Positions 16,718-26,143 of a stretch of DNA of 64,000 bases are shown one piece after another. The stretch lies in the NCBI RefSeq assembly GCF_001436375.1, contig NZ_AZGA01000011.1:49710-113709 (forward strand), read 5' to 3'. Both the position numbers and the translations under genes were made by a program. Source of the stretch: Agrilactobacillus composti DSM 18527 = JCM 14202 (lineage in GTDB: Bacteria > Bacillota > Bacilli > Lactobacillales > Lactobacillaceae). A model generated the notes under the pieces. It saw only the letters and a program-made list of their open reading frames with translations, did no database searches and was not told the DNA's origin. How positions within the stretch are numbered: position 1 is the first letter of the stretch; every line of letters begins with the position of its first letter.

Positions 16718-17467
16718 ATGAGTGGTATTTGGACTGCTTTTGCCATTGTCATCAGTTTTGTTTTAGCCATTCTTGGCTGGCAAATTTTTAATAATCCCGG
16801 GGCTTTGGTATTGTTGATCATTGGGGTCATTTTGTTATTGCACCATCCTAAGAAAAAAGCCAAATTGCCGCCCTATCAAACGCTGGGTTTTGCCAAGATT
16901 ACCGGTGCTTTTTTAGTGTTATTGGCCTTGGGGCAAAATATCAGCTTCTGGTTTTTACTATTGGTTTTCTTCTTTTTTGCCATGATTATTTTTGGCAGTT
17001 GGCGTAAAACCAAACATAATCTCAGTAGCTATATGCCTTGGAATCAAAAGGGCTATGTGGCACCAACTGGTGAGCGTCAAACTTCAGATGATGATATCAC
17101 CGTCAAACAGCAACGCTGGTTTGGTGATTTGAATATAGGCAGCCAAATTTATACTTGGGATGATATTAATTTAACGATTATTGCTGGGGATACAATTGTG
17201 GACCTGGGCAACACGCTATTGCCACCGGATAGAGAAAATGTTATTGTGCTAAGAAAGAGCTTTGGTCGAACCCGGATCCTGGTGCCCGTTGGCACGAAGG
17301 TTCGCATTAATCACTGCGCCCTTTTTGGTAAACTTAAATTAGACGATCAAACCTATGATTTACGCAATGAGTCGATTACGATGACTCTGAATAATGAAGA
17401 AGATAATCGGGAGTTGCGTATTATTACCAGTGTTTGGATTGGTGACCTTGAGGTGATTTACGTATGA
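16718..17467 (+). CDS. liaF: LiaF-like cell-envelope stress regulator (negative regulator of LiaRS)
   Basis: 249-residue membrane protein. Residues 1-100 contain about four hydrophobic segments (for example AIVISFVLAILGWQIF and FWFLLLVFFFFAMIIFG). The cytoplasmic C-terminus from ~125 matches the LiaF/YvqF C-terminal beta-rich domain ([40 protein letters not shown]). In Bacillus and streptococci LiaF keeps the LiaS kinase off until envelope damage, such as from bacitracin or nisin, is sensed. The ATG at 16718 follows AAGGGAG. Its stop overlaps the liaS start (ATGA), giving a tightly coupled liaF-liaS-liaR operon. Confidence 0.93.
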   Translation: MSGIWTAFAIVISFVLAILGWQIFNNPGALVLLIIGVILLLHHPKKKAKLPPYQTLGFAKITGAFLVLLALGQNISFWFLLLVFFFFAMIIFGSWRKTKHNLSSYMPWNQKGYVAPTGERQTSDDDITVKQQRWFGDLNIGSQIYTWDDINLTIIAGDTIVDLGNTLLPPDRENVIVLRKSFGRTRILVPVGTKVRINHCALFGKLKLDDQTYDLRNESITMTLNNEEDNRELRIITSVWIGDLEVIYV

Positions 17468-18522
17468 CGCGGTCATCTAGATTTGCAGTATTTCTTGTGA
17501 CGACTTTTTCAGTATTAATTCTCATGAGTACTATCAGTTTGGCTTATTTTATCCCCACAAATAACTTAAGTGGTCTACTGGTATTTTTAGGGACCACTGT
17601 TTTTGAGGTCCCGTTAATTGTTTATTTACTATTACTAGCTATTTTAACCGGCTTTGTTGCCATGCTGGTATCTTTTGCTTCTGAACGGCGGCAATATGGA
17701 GAAATCAATCGGAAAGTGCAACGGTTGGTGGCCCAGCAATATCAAGATGGTATTTTCAAACCAGACAATGATGGCGATCGCATCGGCGCCGGACTTGAAG
17801 AATTACGCCAGCAACTGGTAAAATTGCAACAAGAAGTTCAAATTTATTCTGAGCAGCCTATTGATGTTTCTGGGCAATCTAAAGAACAGATTTTAGAAGA
17901 AGAACGGCATCGCTTAGCTCGGGAGTTACATGACTCGGTGAGCCAACAGTTATTTGCCGCCATGATGATGCTGTCAGCCTTAAATGAAAGCGTTCAAAAG
18001 CAGACCAACAACGCGGGTTTTGTGAAGCAGGTGGCCACGATTGAACGGGTCATTAACGAGGCACAATCTGAAATGCGGGCTTTATTGTTGCATCTACGGC
18101 CAACGAATTTGGAAGGCAAGAGCTTGCGGGAAGGCATCGAGTCTTTAGTTAAGGAACTTCAAACCAAAATTAAAATTGATATTCACACTGATTTAGACGA
18201 TGTCCATTTACCGGCTGGTGTGGAAGATAATTTATTTAGAATTGTTCAAGAATTATTTTCAAATACATTACGCCACGCCAAGGCCTCCCGTATCGATGTT
18301 TATCTTAAAGAGGTCAATCAAGTTATCTTGCTTAAAGTTATGGATGATGGGGTTGGTTTTGATATGGATAAAGTTGCTGAGGCCGGTAGTTATGGTCTAA
18401 GTAATATTAAAGAGCGTAGCAGTGCCATTGGTGGGGCATTTAAGATGATTAGTTTTCCAGGGAAAGGTACCAGTGTTGAAATTCGTATACCGATCATAAA
18501 GGAGCAGGGGCAAATTGATTAA
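17464..18522 (+). CDS. liaS: LiaS/VraS-type sensor histidine kinase
   Basis: 352-residue kinase of the NarL-partner (HisKA_3) class. Two membrane segments (about 8-30 and 42-70) enclose a very short outside loop, so it is an intramembrane-sensing kinase. A HAMP-like linker follows, then the phosphoacceptor H156 in [13 protein letters not shown], and the ATPase domain ([34 protein letters not shown]). Its partner is LiaR immediately downstream, overlapping by eight bases, and its input is likely gated by LiaF upstream. It should respond to cell-wall-active agents. Confidence 0.95.
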   Translation: MTRSSRFAVFLVTTFSVLILMSTISLAYFIPTNNLSGLLVFLGTTVFEVPLIVYLLLLAILTGFVAMLVSFASERRQYGEINRKVQRLVAQQYQDGIFKPDNDGDRIGAGLEELRQQLVKLQQEVQIYSEQPIDVSGQSKEQILEEERHRLARELHDSVSQQLFAAMMMLSALNESVQKQTNNAGFVKQVATIERVINEAQSEMRALLLHLRPTNLEGKSLREGIESLVKELQTKIKIDIHTDLDDVHLPAGVEDNLFRIVQELFSNTLRHAKASRIDVYLKEVNQVILLKVMDDGVGFDMDKVAEAGSYGLSNIKERSSAIGGAFKMISFPGKGTSVEIRIPIIKEQGQID

Positions 18523-19147
18523 AGTGTTGATTGTAGATGACCATGAAATGGTTCGCTTAGGGATATCCACTTATCTGGGGATTCAAGATGATATTGAAGT
18601 TGTCGGTGAAGCCGACAATGGGGCAATTGGTGTCAAAAAAGCCTTAGAAACTCATCCTGATGTTATTTTGATGGATGTGGTCATGCCTGAAATGGATGGG
18701 ATCGAAGCAACAAAAACCATTTTAAAAGACTGGCCGGAAGCTAAGATTATTATTCTCACCAGCTTTATTGATGATGAAAAAGTCTATCCTGCAATTGAAG
18801 CAGGGGCGGCTTCTTATATTTTAAAGACTTCGACAGCTGAGGAAATTGCCAAAGCCATTCGGCAAACTTATGCCGGCGAATCTGTTTTAGAACCAGAAGT
18901 CACTACTAAAATGATGAATCACATTTCCAATCAAAATAAAACGGAACTTTACGATGATTTAACAAATCGTGAACGGGAAGTTTTGCAATTGATTGCCCAA
19001 GGTAAAAGTAACCAAGAAATTGCTGATGCCTTGTTTATTACCTTAAAGACCGTTAAAACGCATGTTTCTAACATTTTATCTAAACTACAAGTGGAAGATC
19101 GCACGCAAGCGGCCATTTATGCTTTTAAACATGGGTTGGTTTCTTAG
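18515..19147 (+). CDS. liaR: LiaR/VraR-type response regulator
   Basis: 210-residue NarL/FixJ-family regulator. The receiver domain (about 1-120) has the phosphoacceptor D54 in [11 protein letters not shown], with the early acidic pair in VDDHE and the conserved Lys in ILKTST. The LuxR-type helix-turn-helix occupies about 145-205 ([21 protein letters not shown]). The start is TTG 18515 inside the end of liaS, after AAAGGAGC. Phosphorylated LiaR would activate envelope-stress genes. No target operon lies beside it, so its regulon is elsewhere. Confidence 0.95.
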   Translation: MIKVLIVDDHEMVRLGISTYLGIQDDIEVVGEADNGAIGVKKALETHPDVILMDVVMPEMDGIEATKTILKDWPEAKIIILTSFIDDEKVYPAIEAGAASYILKTSTAEEIAKAIRQTYAGESVLEPEVTTKMMNHISNQNKTELYDDLTNREREVLQLIAQGKSNQEIADALFITLKTVKTHVSNILSKLQVEDRTQAAIYAFKHGLVS

Positions 19148-19211
19148 CTAAGTTTTACATATTTCTGGTATAATCAAGATGTTGCTGACGTTGAATAGAA
19201 AAGGGGTCCAA

Positions 19212-19526
19212 ATGATGGAAATAACCGTTTCAGATGCTGCGATTAAGTGGTTTAAAGATGAGATGAACCTACAGCCAGGAGAAGGTATCCGTTTTTTCGG
19301 TAAAGTATATGGGCGCACCAACGTCCATGAGGGCTTCTCAATTGGCATTGCCAAGGAAATTGCCACCAAGCCCTTGGTCAGAACTGAAATTGATAGTTTA
19401 ATCTTTTCGATTGATCAAACTGATGACTGGTTTTTTGCCGGCTATGATTTGCAAGTTGATTATGATGCGCAAAAAGATGAACCAATCTATCATTTTGAAG
19501 CAACACCAGCCCATTCAGCATCTTAA
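19212..19526 (+). CDS. HesB/YneR-like iron-sulfur biosynthesis-fold protein
   Basis: 104-residue protein of the Fe-S biosynthesis (HesB/IscA-like) fold, YneR subgroup: ITVSDAAIKWFKDEM at the start, then GIRFFGKVYGRTNVHEGFS. It contains no cysteine, so the three cluster-ligand cysteines of true A-type carriers are missing and it probably does not carry a cluster. Function is unknown. The ATG at 19212 follows AAAGGGG; a second ATG adjoins it at 19215. A terminator shared with the convergent yfhO gene follows. Confidence 0.82.
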   Translation: MMEITVSDAAIKWFKDEMNLQPGEGIRFFGKVYGRTNVHEGFSIGIAKEIATKPLVRTEIDSLIFSIDQTDDWFFAGYDLQVDYDAQKDEPIYHFEATPAHSAS

Positions 19527-19548
19527 TTGAATCATATTTTGATATAAC

Positions 19549-19627
19549 AAAACGACCAGCCATTGTTCGTGCAAGTTCAAAAATTTAGTTTTCTTGAATT
19601 TGCACGGTAACATGCTGGTCGTTTTTT
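19549..19627. terminator. Bidirectional terminator between the HesB-like gene and yfhO
   Basis: AAAACGACCAGC (from 19549) pairs with GCTGGTCGTTTT near 19614-19625. A second inner helix pairs CGTGCAAGTTCAA with TTGAATTTGCACG. Flanking A and T runs suit both directions. Confidence 0.8.
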
Positions 19628-19632
19628 TGAAT

Positions 19633-22266
19633 TTAAATCATATGCTTGCGCCGATAAACTGTTAAGCCAATAATCATGCACCAACTAAAGGCGCTAATGA
19701 CTAGGCCTAAACGCAAATAAGGGGCCCTGTAAACAATTTGAATATGGTGTGTTCCTGATTTCACCGGGATACCAATGAGGGTTTGTAATAACTGTATTTT
19801 GGGCGTTGGTCTACCGTCAACGAAGACATGCCACCCTTTGGTATTGGGAATAGATGTCATCACCACTTGATGGTTGTTGGTGGCCTTGATGTTGCCACTG
19901 ATACTTAAAGGTGTAATTTTTTGTTGTGTCAAGCCTTGATCTTGTAAGGTATTGGCCCAAACCTTAAATAGCGAAGCGTTGAATTTAAAGATAGAAATAT
20001 TGTCAAGCCATAAACTATTCTTCTGGGGAACTAACTCTATTTTGATGGGCTGGCGTTTTTGTTGATCGGCCACTCCAAAGACTAAGGTGTTTTGATAACC
20101 ATCATCTAGTCCGATGGCTTTACCGTTAATGGTCAAAGATACAAACTTACTGTTTAATGTTGAGCCCCAGGTCATATAGTAAGGATCGTCTGTGGCTGGT
20201 GTGAAAGTTAGGGTGACTTTAGCCGGCTGTTTTTGATTGATTTTGGTATAATCTAAACCAGCAGCATGTTTTTTCAGGCGCATATTATCTAAGGTCACTT
20301 GATAGTTGGTCGCCGTATATAACGGTGTGGTAAGTTGGGGCACTGTTTCATGGAAAATTGCTTCTTGCTGTGCCAAAGGAAAATCAGTGTAGGATTTTGT
20401 CGCGCGCACTTTTGCATCCGCTAAAAATGCTAAAGGTAAGGCAAAAGGATTTTTGTAGATTTGTTGTTCCGGTAATAAGCGCGCGGTATCATACTCCTTT
20501 AGATCAGGTCGAGAAGATACGACAGGTAAGCTAGTTTTTAAATTTGGGGTGGCAGTATTGGCATCGATGGGGTCACTACGATCTTGTAAGAAGTAACCCA
20601 CACTCAATAGGGCATCCGTGATTAAAGTGCCGTTGTTATAGGTCACAAAGCCATCCCCCTTGGGTTGGCCCAATTTACCAAAGAAATCAGTAACTTTAGG
20701 CTCCATCATGGAGTTGAATTGAGAAGCCCCGTAGTAGTCGGCTTCCATGGGGTCGTTTTTGGTGCGTTCATAGGTTTTACCAATTCGATAAAAAGGCGTA
20801 TTCTTGGCCAATTCTTTGACGTTGTCACTGCCTTTAACCAGTGCTTGCGTATAAGTCGTGAAATCTGAGTTATTGAGATAGCTGATGGGGTTTAAACTCA
20901 TGAACAAATTTAAGCCCATTTCAACGGTTACAATGATAATGAACAAATTATTGACGCCGTGATACCGGGTTTGTCTCAGCGTTAATAAGACCAGTGTCAA
21001 GAGCATAAAACCGGCGGTGATGGCAATTTGTGGCTTACTAATAAAATCAAAGCGATTGACCACATTCAAAGCAAGCAGTACTAAGCCTAAGGTTAGGGCC
21101 AAAGTCAAGCCAATTTGCGTTATGCCCATGGGTACATTGTAGCGGAAACTGTAGGCCGCCAAAAGCAACAGCCAAAAACTAATCACAAAAGAAAAACGGT
21201 AGGGATACCAAATCGGAAATTGCAGGCCATGCCACAAGAGATCCAAAGGCTCATAACACAAGGAGAAAATCAGCAATAAACTAATCGTACCGGCAGCAAT
21301 TTTGGCTTTTAAGGGAATGCGTTTGATGGTGAAAAATAAGATGAACCCAAATAAGGCTAGGGAACCGGTAAAAATATTAGCATAACCCGTGGACATTTGG
21401 TCAAAATTAAAGCTGCCAATGATCAGTTTCAAAAGTTGATGCCAAGGTGTATATTCAAAGCGCCATTGAATTTTGGAAATGGTATGTTGGCCCTTACTTT
21501 CACTCAGGGCACTTAATGTTGGCAGCAACAACCAGGCTGCAGTGCCGGCAGCCAATAAACCGCCACTAACAAAGCGCCAAATTGCTGGTAGCAGTTGCTT
21601 GGGCTTGGTGATTTTTAAACTACATTGGAAGATGAAATATAAAATGGCAAATAGCACAATCATGAAACCAATATAATAGTTCAACAAGATTGTGATGCCC
21701 AAGGCAATGGGCCAAAAAAGTGGGTAGTGGCCCTTAAAAATCCCATTGATACTTAATGCCACGATGGGTAGCATGATCACACTGTCTAGCCACATCAAAT
21801 TAAAGTGATTAACCACTAAGTAACTCATTAAGGCGTAATTGATCCCAAAGGTAGGGATCAATAGGCCTTTGAGCAAGTTGGTGCGCTTAAAGAAGATAGC
21901 ACTTGTTAAACCAGCGGTGCCGAATTTTAAGACCGTTATGAGATAGACAGCTACCGGAAATAGCCGCTGGGGTGTTATCAGAAAAATTAAATTAAAGGGA
22001 CTCATTAAATAATAGGCACTAACGCCCAACATATCGCCACCGATAGCTTTGCTAAAGGAATAGATCAAAGTCTCAGGGTGGTGTAATAAACTTGCTTTAA
22101 AATATGCAAAGAAATCGATATATTGTTGGCCCAAGTCAACAGTTAGCAAAGATGACTTACCAAAGGGGTAAGCACCGCGATAAGCAAAATAAATTAAAAT
22201 AAGTATCGCTGGCACAAAAAAACTGAGATAATAAGCGTAGTGCTTTTTGAAGTGCTGTAAAATCAT
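19633..22266 (-). CDS. YfhO-family polytopic membrane protein (GT-C-like)
   Basis: 877-residue membrane protein of the YfhO family. The N-terminal half has about a dozen hydrophobic helices, with the early acidic loop TVDLGQQYIDFF typical of GT-C-fold lipid-linked sugar transferases. The C-terminal ~400 residues are a mostly extracellular beta-rich region ending in one more membrane helix. Family members in Bacillus and Lactobacillales are linked to glycosylation of lipoteichoic acid or other polymers, but the sugar and acceptor are not deducible. Start ATG 22266 follows TGAGG by six bases; the TTG at 22278 lies within that site. It is transcribed alone, divergent from the penicillin-binding protein gene. 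Confidence 0.88.
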   Translation of the reverse strand: MILQHFKKHYAYYLSFFVPAILILIYFAYRGAYPFGKSSLLTVDLGQQYIDFFAYFKASLLHHPETLIYSFSKAIGGDMLGVSAYYLMSPFNLIFLITPQRLFPVAVYLITVLKFGTAGLTSAIFFKRTNLLKGLLIPTFGINYALMSYLVVNHFNLMWLDSVIMLPIVALSINGIFKGHYPLFWPIALGITILLNYYIGFMIVLFAILYFIFQCSLKITKPKQLLPAIWRFVSGGLLAAGTAAWLLLPTLSALSESKGQHTISKIQWRFEYTPWHQLLKLIIGSFNFDQMSTGYANIFTGSLALFGFILFFTIKRIPLKAKIAAGTISLLLIFSLCYEPLDLLWHGLQFPIWYPYRFSFVISFWLLLLAAYSFRYNVPMGITQIGLTLALTLGLVLLALNVVNRFDFISKPQIAITAGFMLLTLVLLTLRQTRYHGVNNLFIIIVTVEMGLNLFMSLNPISYLNNSDFTTYTQALVKGSDNVKELAKNTPFYRIGKTYERTKNDPMEADYYGASQFNSMMEPKVTDFFGKLGQPKGDGFVTYNNGTLITDALLSVGYFLQDRSDPIDANTATPNLKTSLPVVSSRPDLKEYDTARLLPEQQIYKNPFALPLAFLADAKVRATKSYTDFPLAQQEAIFHETVPQLTTPLYTATNYQVTLDNMRLKKHAAGLDYTKINQKQPAKVTLTFTPATDDPYYMTWGSTLNSKFVSLTINGKAIGLDDGYQNTLVFGVADQQKRQPIKIELVPQKNSLWLDNISIFKFNASLFKVWANTLQDQGLTQQKITPLSISGNIKATNNHQVVMTSIPNTKGWHVFVDGRPTPKIQLLQTLIGIPVKSGTHHIQIVYRAPYLRLGLVISAFSWCMIIGLTVYRRKHMI

Positions 22267-22452
22267 AGTTAACCTCAATCTAAAATTCAGAATATGGTCA
22301 CTTTCAAAAGTCGGTAACCATTAAGTTGTCATATCTTTGTGTTTTTGCCTCTTATCAAAGCAACTATTTTATATTACAATAAATACCAGCCTGTTTTCAA
22401 TTTTCGGGTTAATAATTTTTTCAATGACAGAAAATTTAGGAGTTTAAAAAAA

Positions 22453-24570
22453 GTGAAATATCTTAAACAGCAAATCAAATCTTCAGGCCGTGTCGGAAAC
22501 TCAAAAATTCCGATCCGCTTGAATATTTTATTTTTTATAGTTTTTCTTTTATTTGCCGCTTTGGTGGCCCAGTTAGCCTATCTACAGGTTATTCATGGCG
22601 CTTCTTTTCAAGCAGAAGTCAATCGAACTGATCGTACAGTTATTCAAGGCAACGTTCCCCGGGGGATGATTTATGACGCGAAGGGACGTGTGTTAGTTGG
22701 CAATAAAGCCAATAGTGCCATTACTTATACCAAATCAATCAACTTGAATACGAACAATATGTTAACCGTTGCCAAACGACTCAGTAACTACATTACTGTA
22801 GATACTAGTAAATTAACGGATCGCGATTTAGCAGATTTTTATTTGTCAGATGCAACCAATCTCAAAACAACCACTGCCAGCTTAAGTAAAGCCCAGACTC
22901 ATACGGCGTCAGGCGATAAATTGTCAGATGAAGCTATCTACAAATTAGCGGTACAAAAGGCAATGGCCGCTAATCATAGTTTTTCAGATAAGCAAAAACA
23001 ACAAGCTGCTATTTTTAAATCCATTAGCGGCGCCTATCAGTTATCAACGGTATTTGTGAAAAACTCTGGGGTGACTTCAAAAGAAGTCGCTGAAGTTAGT
23101 GAACATTTAGAAGACCTGCCGGGGGTGAATATCGGCACTGATTGGGAACGCAACTTCCCAAGTGGGGATTCCATGTCCAGCATCATCGGGAATGTTTCCA
23201 GCGAAAAACAAGGGTTACCTGAAGATCAAGTTAATTCCTTGTTAGCAGCTGGTTATTCACGCAATGATCGGGTGGGGACTAGTTATTTAGAGCAAGAATA
23301 TGAAGATGTGCTCAGAGGGACGAAATCACAAACCGAAGTGACGGTGGGGTCTAATAACCGGGTCTTGAAGTCGGATGCTGTTTATGGTGGATCCAAGGGT
23401 GATAGTTTGAATCTAACAGTGGATTCAGACTATCAAGCCAAAGTTGAAGCTGCCTTAAAAGCAGAATTTGCGCAAGCCAAAGCCAATGGTATGGCTGCTT
23501 ATTCTGATGGGGCCTACGCCGTTGCGATGAATCCAAAAACTGGCGCGATTTTAGCCTTGGCAGGTGTTCGTAATAACCCTAAAACGGGTAAGACCACTGA
23601 CGATGCTTTAGGGACCATTAACCGGACCTTTGTGATGGGGTCTTCGGTGAAGGGGGCTACTGTTCTAGGGGCAATGATGGACGGCGTTATTTCACCAACT
23701 AACAATACCCAATCCGATGATGCCATTTATTTGCCAAGCACACCGGTTAAGAAGTCTGTTTATCCAGTGGGGACCTTTGGGAGCATGAATGCTATTACTG
23801 CCCTTGAAGTTTCCTCAAATATTTATATGATGCGCTTGGCCTTAAAAGAAGGCCATGCCCAATATGTGCCTAATTCATATATCAAGATGGATGATGATAT
23901 TTTTAGCACCATGCGGGGCTACTTTAATCAATTTGGGCTCGGCGTTAAGACGGGCATTGATATCCCTGGGGAGACATCCGGTTATGAAGGCAGTAATTTT
24001 AATGAATCCGGGCAATTGAAAGTGGGTTCAGCACTGGATTTGGCTTACGGGAACTACGATGCTTATACTTTGATCCAAATGGCGCAGTATGTATCGACTA
24101 TCGCGAATGGTGGCTATCGGATGAAGCCTTACTTGGTTCAATCTATTCAAGCCACCAATAATGATGGTTCCATGGGCAATGTGGTATCTAATACACAACC
24201 AACGGTGTTAAACAAAGTTGGTTTCACCCCATCTGAATTATCTGTGGTTAAACAAGGGTTCTATAATGTGGTCCATGGGTCACAAGCCTGGGGGACAGCT
24301 CATGATTTGAAGAGTGTGACCCCATCTATGGCTGGGAAGACCGGGACCGCCCAATCATTTTATTCCGATGGCAAAAACTTAACTGAAACGCTAACCTCGA
24401 GTTTTGTGGGTTACACCCCATCTACTGATCCAGATTTTGCCATTGCCATTGTCTTTCCAAACTTGAGTACGGCAGCTAGTAACGCCCATTATAACCTTGA
24501 TATGGCTAAAGAAATGGTCACAGATTATTACGGCACGACTACAGCCGCAACGGACACAAATAACAAATAA
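22453..24570 (+). CDS. Class B penicillin-binding protein (PBP2b-type transpeptidase)
   Basis: 705-residue monofunctional transpeptidase that crosslinks peptidoglycan. A short cytoplasmic N-terminus precedes one membrane anchor (about 22-45, LNILFFIVFLLFAALVAQLAY), then the dimerisation/pedestal domain (RGMIYDAKGRVL) and the transpeptidase domain. All three active-site motifs are present: S397-S-V-K400, S454-S-N456 and K629-T-G631. The start is taken as GTG 22453, about ten bases after TTAGGAG; the frame stays open further upstream (to 22339), but no ribosome-binding site supports those starts. It fits PBP2b of lactobacilli, acting with RodA in elongation. A long linker (about 110-210) is Lys/Ala/Ser-rich. 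Confidence 0.93.
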   Translation: MKYLKQQIKSSGRVGNSKIPIRLNILFFIVFLLFAALVAQLAYLQVIHGASFQAEVNRTDRTVIQGNVPRGMIYDAKGRVLVGNKANSAITYTKSINLNTNNMLTVAKRLSNYITVDTSKLTDRDLADFYLSDATNLKTTTASLSKAQTHTASGDKLSDEAIYKLAVQKAMAANHSFSDKQKQQAAIFKSISGAYQLSTVFVKNSGVTSKEVAEVSEHLEDLPGVNIGTDWERNFPSGDSMSSIIGNVSSEKQGLPEDQVNSLLAAGYSRNDRVGTSYLEQEYEDVLRGTKSQTEVTVGSNNRVLKSDAVYGGSKGDSLNLTVDSDYQAKVEAALKAEFAQAKANGMAAYSDGAYAVAMNPKTGAILALAGVRNNPKTGKTTDDALGTINRTFVMGSSVKGATVLGAMMDGVISPTNNTQSDDAIYLPSTPVKKSVYPVGTFGSMNAITALEVSSNIYMMRLALKEGHAQYVPNSYIKMDDDIFSTMRGYFNQFGLGVKTGIDIPGETSGYEGSNFNESGQLKVGSALDLAYGNYDAYTLIQMAQYVSTIANGGYRMKPYLVQSIQATNNDGSMGNVVSNTQPTVLNKVGFTPSELSVVKQGFYNVVHGSQAWGTAHDLKSVTPSMAGKTGTAQSFYSDGKNLTETLTSSFVGYTPSTDPDFAIAIVFPNLSTAASNAHYNLDMAKEMVTDYYGTTTAATDTNNK

Positions 24571-24652
24571 TCCTTAAGACTAGCGAATTTCAATAGGTTT
24601 TCACGATTAAACATGGTAGAATAGTTTTGACTTTTCTTTGAGGGGGCGCGCT

Positions 24653-25201
24653 ATGGACAAAGTAACTTTTCGGAAACAACAGATTGATCGACTGGTCAAA
24701 TTTTCAAAAGATGATCAAAAAAGTCAGGAAGAAGCACAATTAACCAAAGCATTTTATCAACTAGAAAACTTTCAAAATGCCGAGACAATTGGCTTAACGA
24801 TTAGTCAAGACATTGAATTCAATACAGCACCTTTAATTAAGGCGGTTCAAAATTTGGGCAAAAAAGTTTATGTACCCAGAACCTTATCTAATTATCAAAT
24901 GACTTTTTTACCATATCCAGCAGATGTTGCAGATTTAGAGAAGAGTTCTTTTGGGATTTACGAACCTAAATTAATCGCATCTCAGCGCTTAGATCCACCT
25001 GATTTGGTAGTGGTCCCAGGGATTGCCTTTTCCAAAGATGGCCATTACCGCATTGGTTTTGGTGCTGGTTATTACGATCGTTATCTTAACCGGTATCAAC
25101 CCCATACAACGGCTTTTGTATTATCACCGATGTTATATGATGAACCACAATGGCCAGTTTCCATGTTAGATGTACCTGTAGAAGATATTCTAACTGTCTA
25201 G
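24653..25201 (+). CDS. yqgN: 5-formyltetrahydrofolate cyclo-ligase
   Basis: 182-residue enzyme converting 5-formyl-THF to 5,10-methenyl-THF with ATP, returning stored folate to one-carbon metabolism. The C-terminal signature PGIAFSKDGHYRIGFGAGYY (ATP/folate site) is intact, as is the basic N-terminus FRKQQ. Start ATG 24653 follows AGGGGGCG. Next come a rhomboid protease, yqgQ and glucokinase in the order of the Bacillus yqgN-P-Q-R region, so this is a conserved, coupled run. Confidence 0.94.
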   Translation: MDKVTFRKQQIDRLVKFSKDDQKSQEEAQLTKAFYQLENFQNAETIGLTISQDIEFNTAPLIKAVQNLGKKVYVPRTLSNYQMTFLPYPADVADLEKSSFGIYEPKLIASQRLDPPDLVVVPGIAFSKDGHYRIGFGAGYYDRYLNRYQPHTTAFVLSPMLYDEPQWPVSMLDVPVEDILTV

Positions 25202-25215
25202 AATGGAGCGATGGT

Positions 25216-25902
25216 ATGGATTTTAAACGAACTTGGCAACGCTTGGATAGTACCGCATTTGTAACGTGGCTGCTTTTAGGAGCAGCTATTATTATGTTCT
25301 TTGTAGAAGTTCTCAGCGGCGGCAGTCAAAACATCGCTGTCCTAGAGCACTATGGTGCTGGGGTAAATGGCTTAATTGCCCAAGGCCAGTGGTGGCGCTT
25401 AATCACGCCCATGTTTTTACACATTGGGGTGATGCACATCGCCGTCAATGGGGTGATGATTTATTATGTCGGGACCCAATTAGAGCGGGTATTTGGGCAC
25501 CTGCGCTATTTTGTCATTTATATGGCCAGCGGGATCATTGGGAACTTATGTAGCTTTGCTTTTGGTAGTGATAACAGTATTTCAGCTGGGGCTAGTACCG
25601 CGTTATTCGGGCTTTTCGGGGCATTTATCATGTTGGGCTTATCTTTTCAACATAATCCGTTTATTCAGACAATGGCTAAACAATTTGGCGTGTTAGTCGT
25701 CATTAATTTAGTATTTGATATGTTTGCCACCAATATTGATATTTGGGGACACATTGGGGGTTTTGTTGGCGGGGTATTAGTCGCGTTTGCCTTAAGTGTC
25801 CCAAGAAGATTTGGCCAAACATCCCGATTGGCTCAGGCATTAGCAGTCATTGTCGTGCTCTTAGTATCTGTAGGTTTGTATCGGGCTGGTTTGAATGGAT
25901 GA
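25216..25902 (+). CDS. Rhomboid-family intramembrane serine protease
   Basis: 228-residue polytopic protease with six or seven membrane helices. The catalytic serine is in the motif AGASTALFG (GxSx near residue 130), and the catalytic histidine is in WGHIGGFVGG near residue 180; the WWRLITPMFLHIGVMHI loop is also typical. It corresponds to YqgP/GluP by position, but the N-terminal soluble domain and the TPR tail of Bacillus GluP are absent, so this is the minimal form. Start ATG 25216, with GGAGCGA upstream, sits 14 bases after the cyclo-ligase stop. Substrate unknown. It overlaps yqgQ by eight bases. Confidence 0.93.
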   Translation: MDFKRTWQRLDSTAFVTWLLLGAAIIMFFVEVLSGGSQNIAVLEHYGAGVNGLIAQGQWWRLITPMFLHIGVMHIAVNGVMIYYVGTQLERVFGHLRYFVIYMASGIIGNLCSFAFGSDNSISAGASTALFGLFGAFIMLGLSFQHNPFIQTMAKQFGVLVVINLVFDMFATNIDIWGHIGGFVGGVLVAFALSVPRRFGQTSRLAQALAVIVVLLVSVGLYRAGLNG

Positions 25903-26128
25903 AAAATTTAGAAATTTATATGATGTGCAACAGCTATTGAAACGGTTTGGTATCTTTGTACACTTAGGCAATCGCCTTTGGGATATTGAATTGATGCATG
26001 AAGAATTGCGTAAGATTCATGATGCGCGTTTGATTGATGACCAGGTATTTCGTTCGGCTGCCCTGGTTTTAAAGCGAGAACATCGCTTAGAAGCTGAACA
26101 TCCAGAAAATAACATGTTTCATGATTGA
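25895..26128 (+). CDS. yqgQ: YqgQ family protein (DUF910)
   Basis: 77-residue conserved Firmicute protein; the FGIFVHLGNRLWDIELMHEE stretch is the family hallmark. Homologous structures are small three-helix bundles with a suggested nucleic-acid role, but no function is established. The start overlaps the end of the rhomboid gene and the stop is 15 bases before glucokinase, so it is co-transcribed with both. No signal peptide or membrane segment. Confidence 0.9.
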   Translation: MDEKFRNLYDVQQLLKRFGIFVHLGNRLWDIELMHEELRKIHDARLIDDQVFRSAALVLKREHRLEAEHPENNMFHD

Positions 26129-26143
26129 AGGGAGTTAAACACC

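Noticed and set aside
25266..25696. Two plus-strand frames inside the rhomboid gene
   Set aside because: Alternative frames of a real membrane protein gene without start signals.
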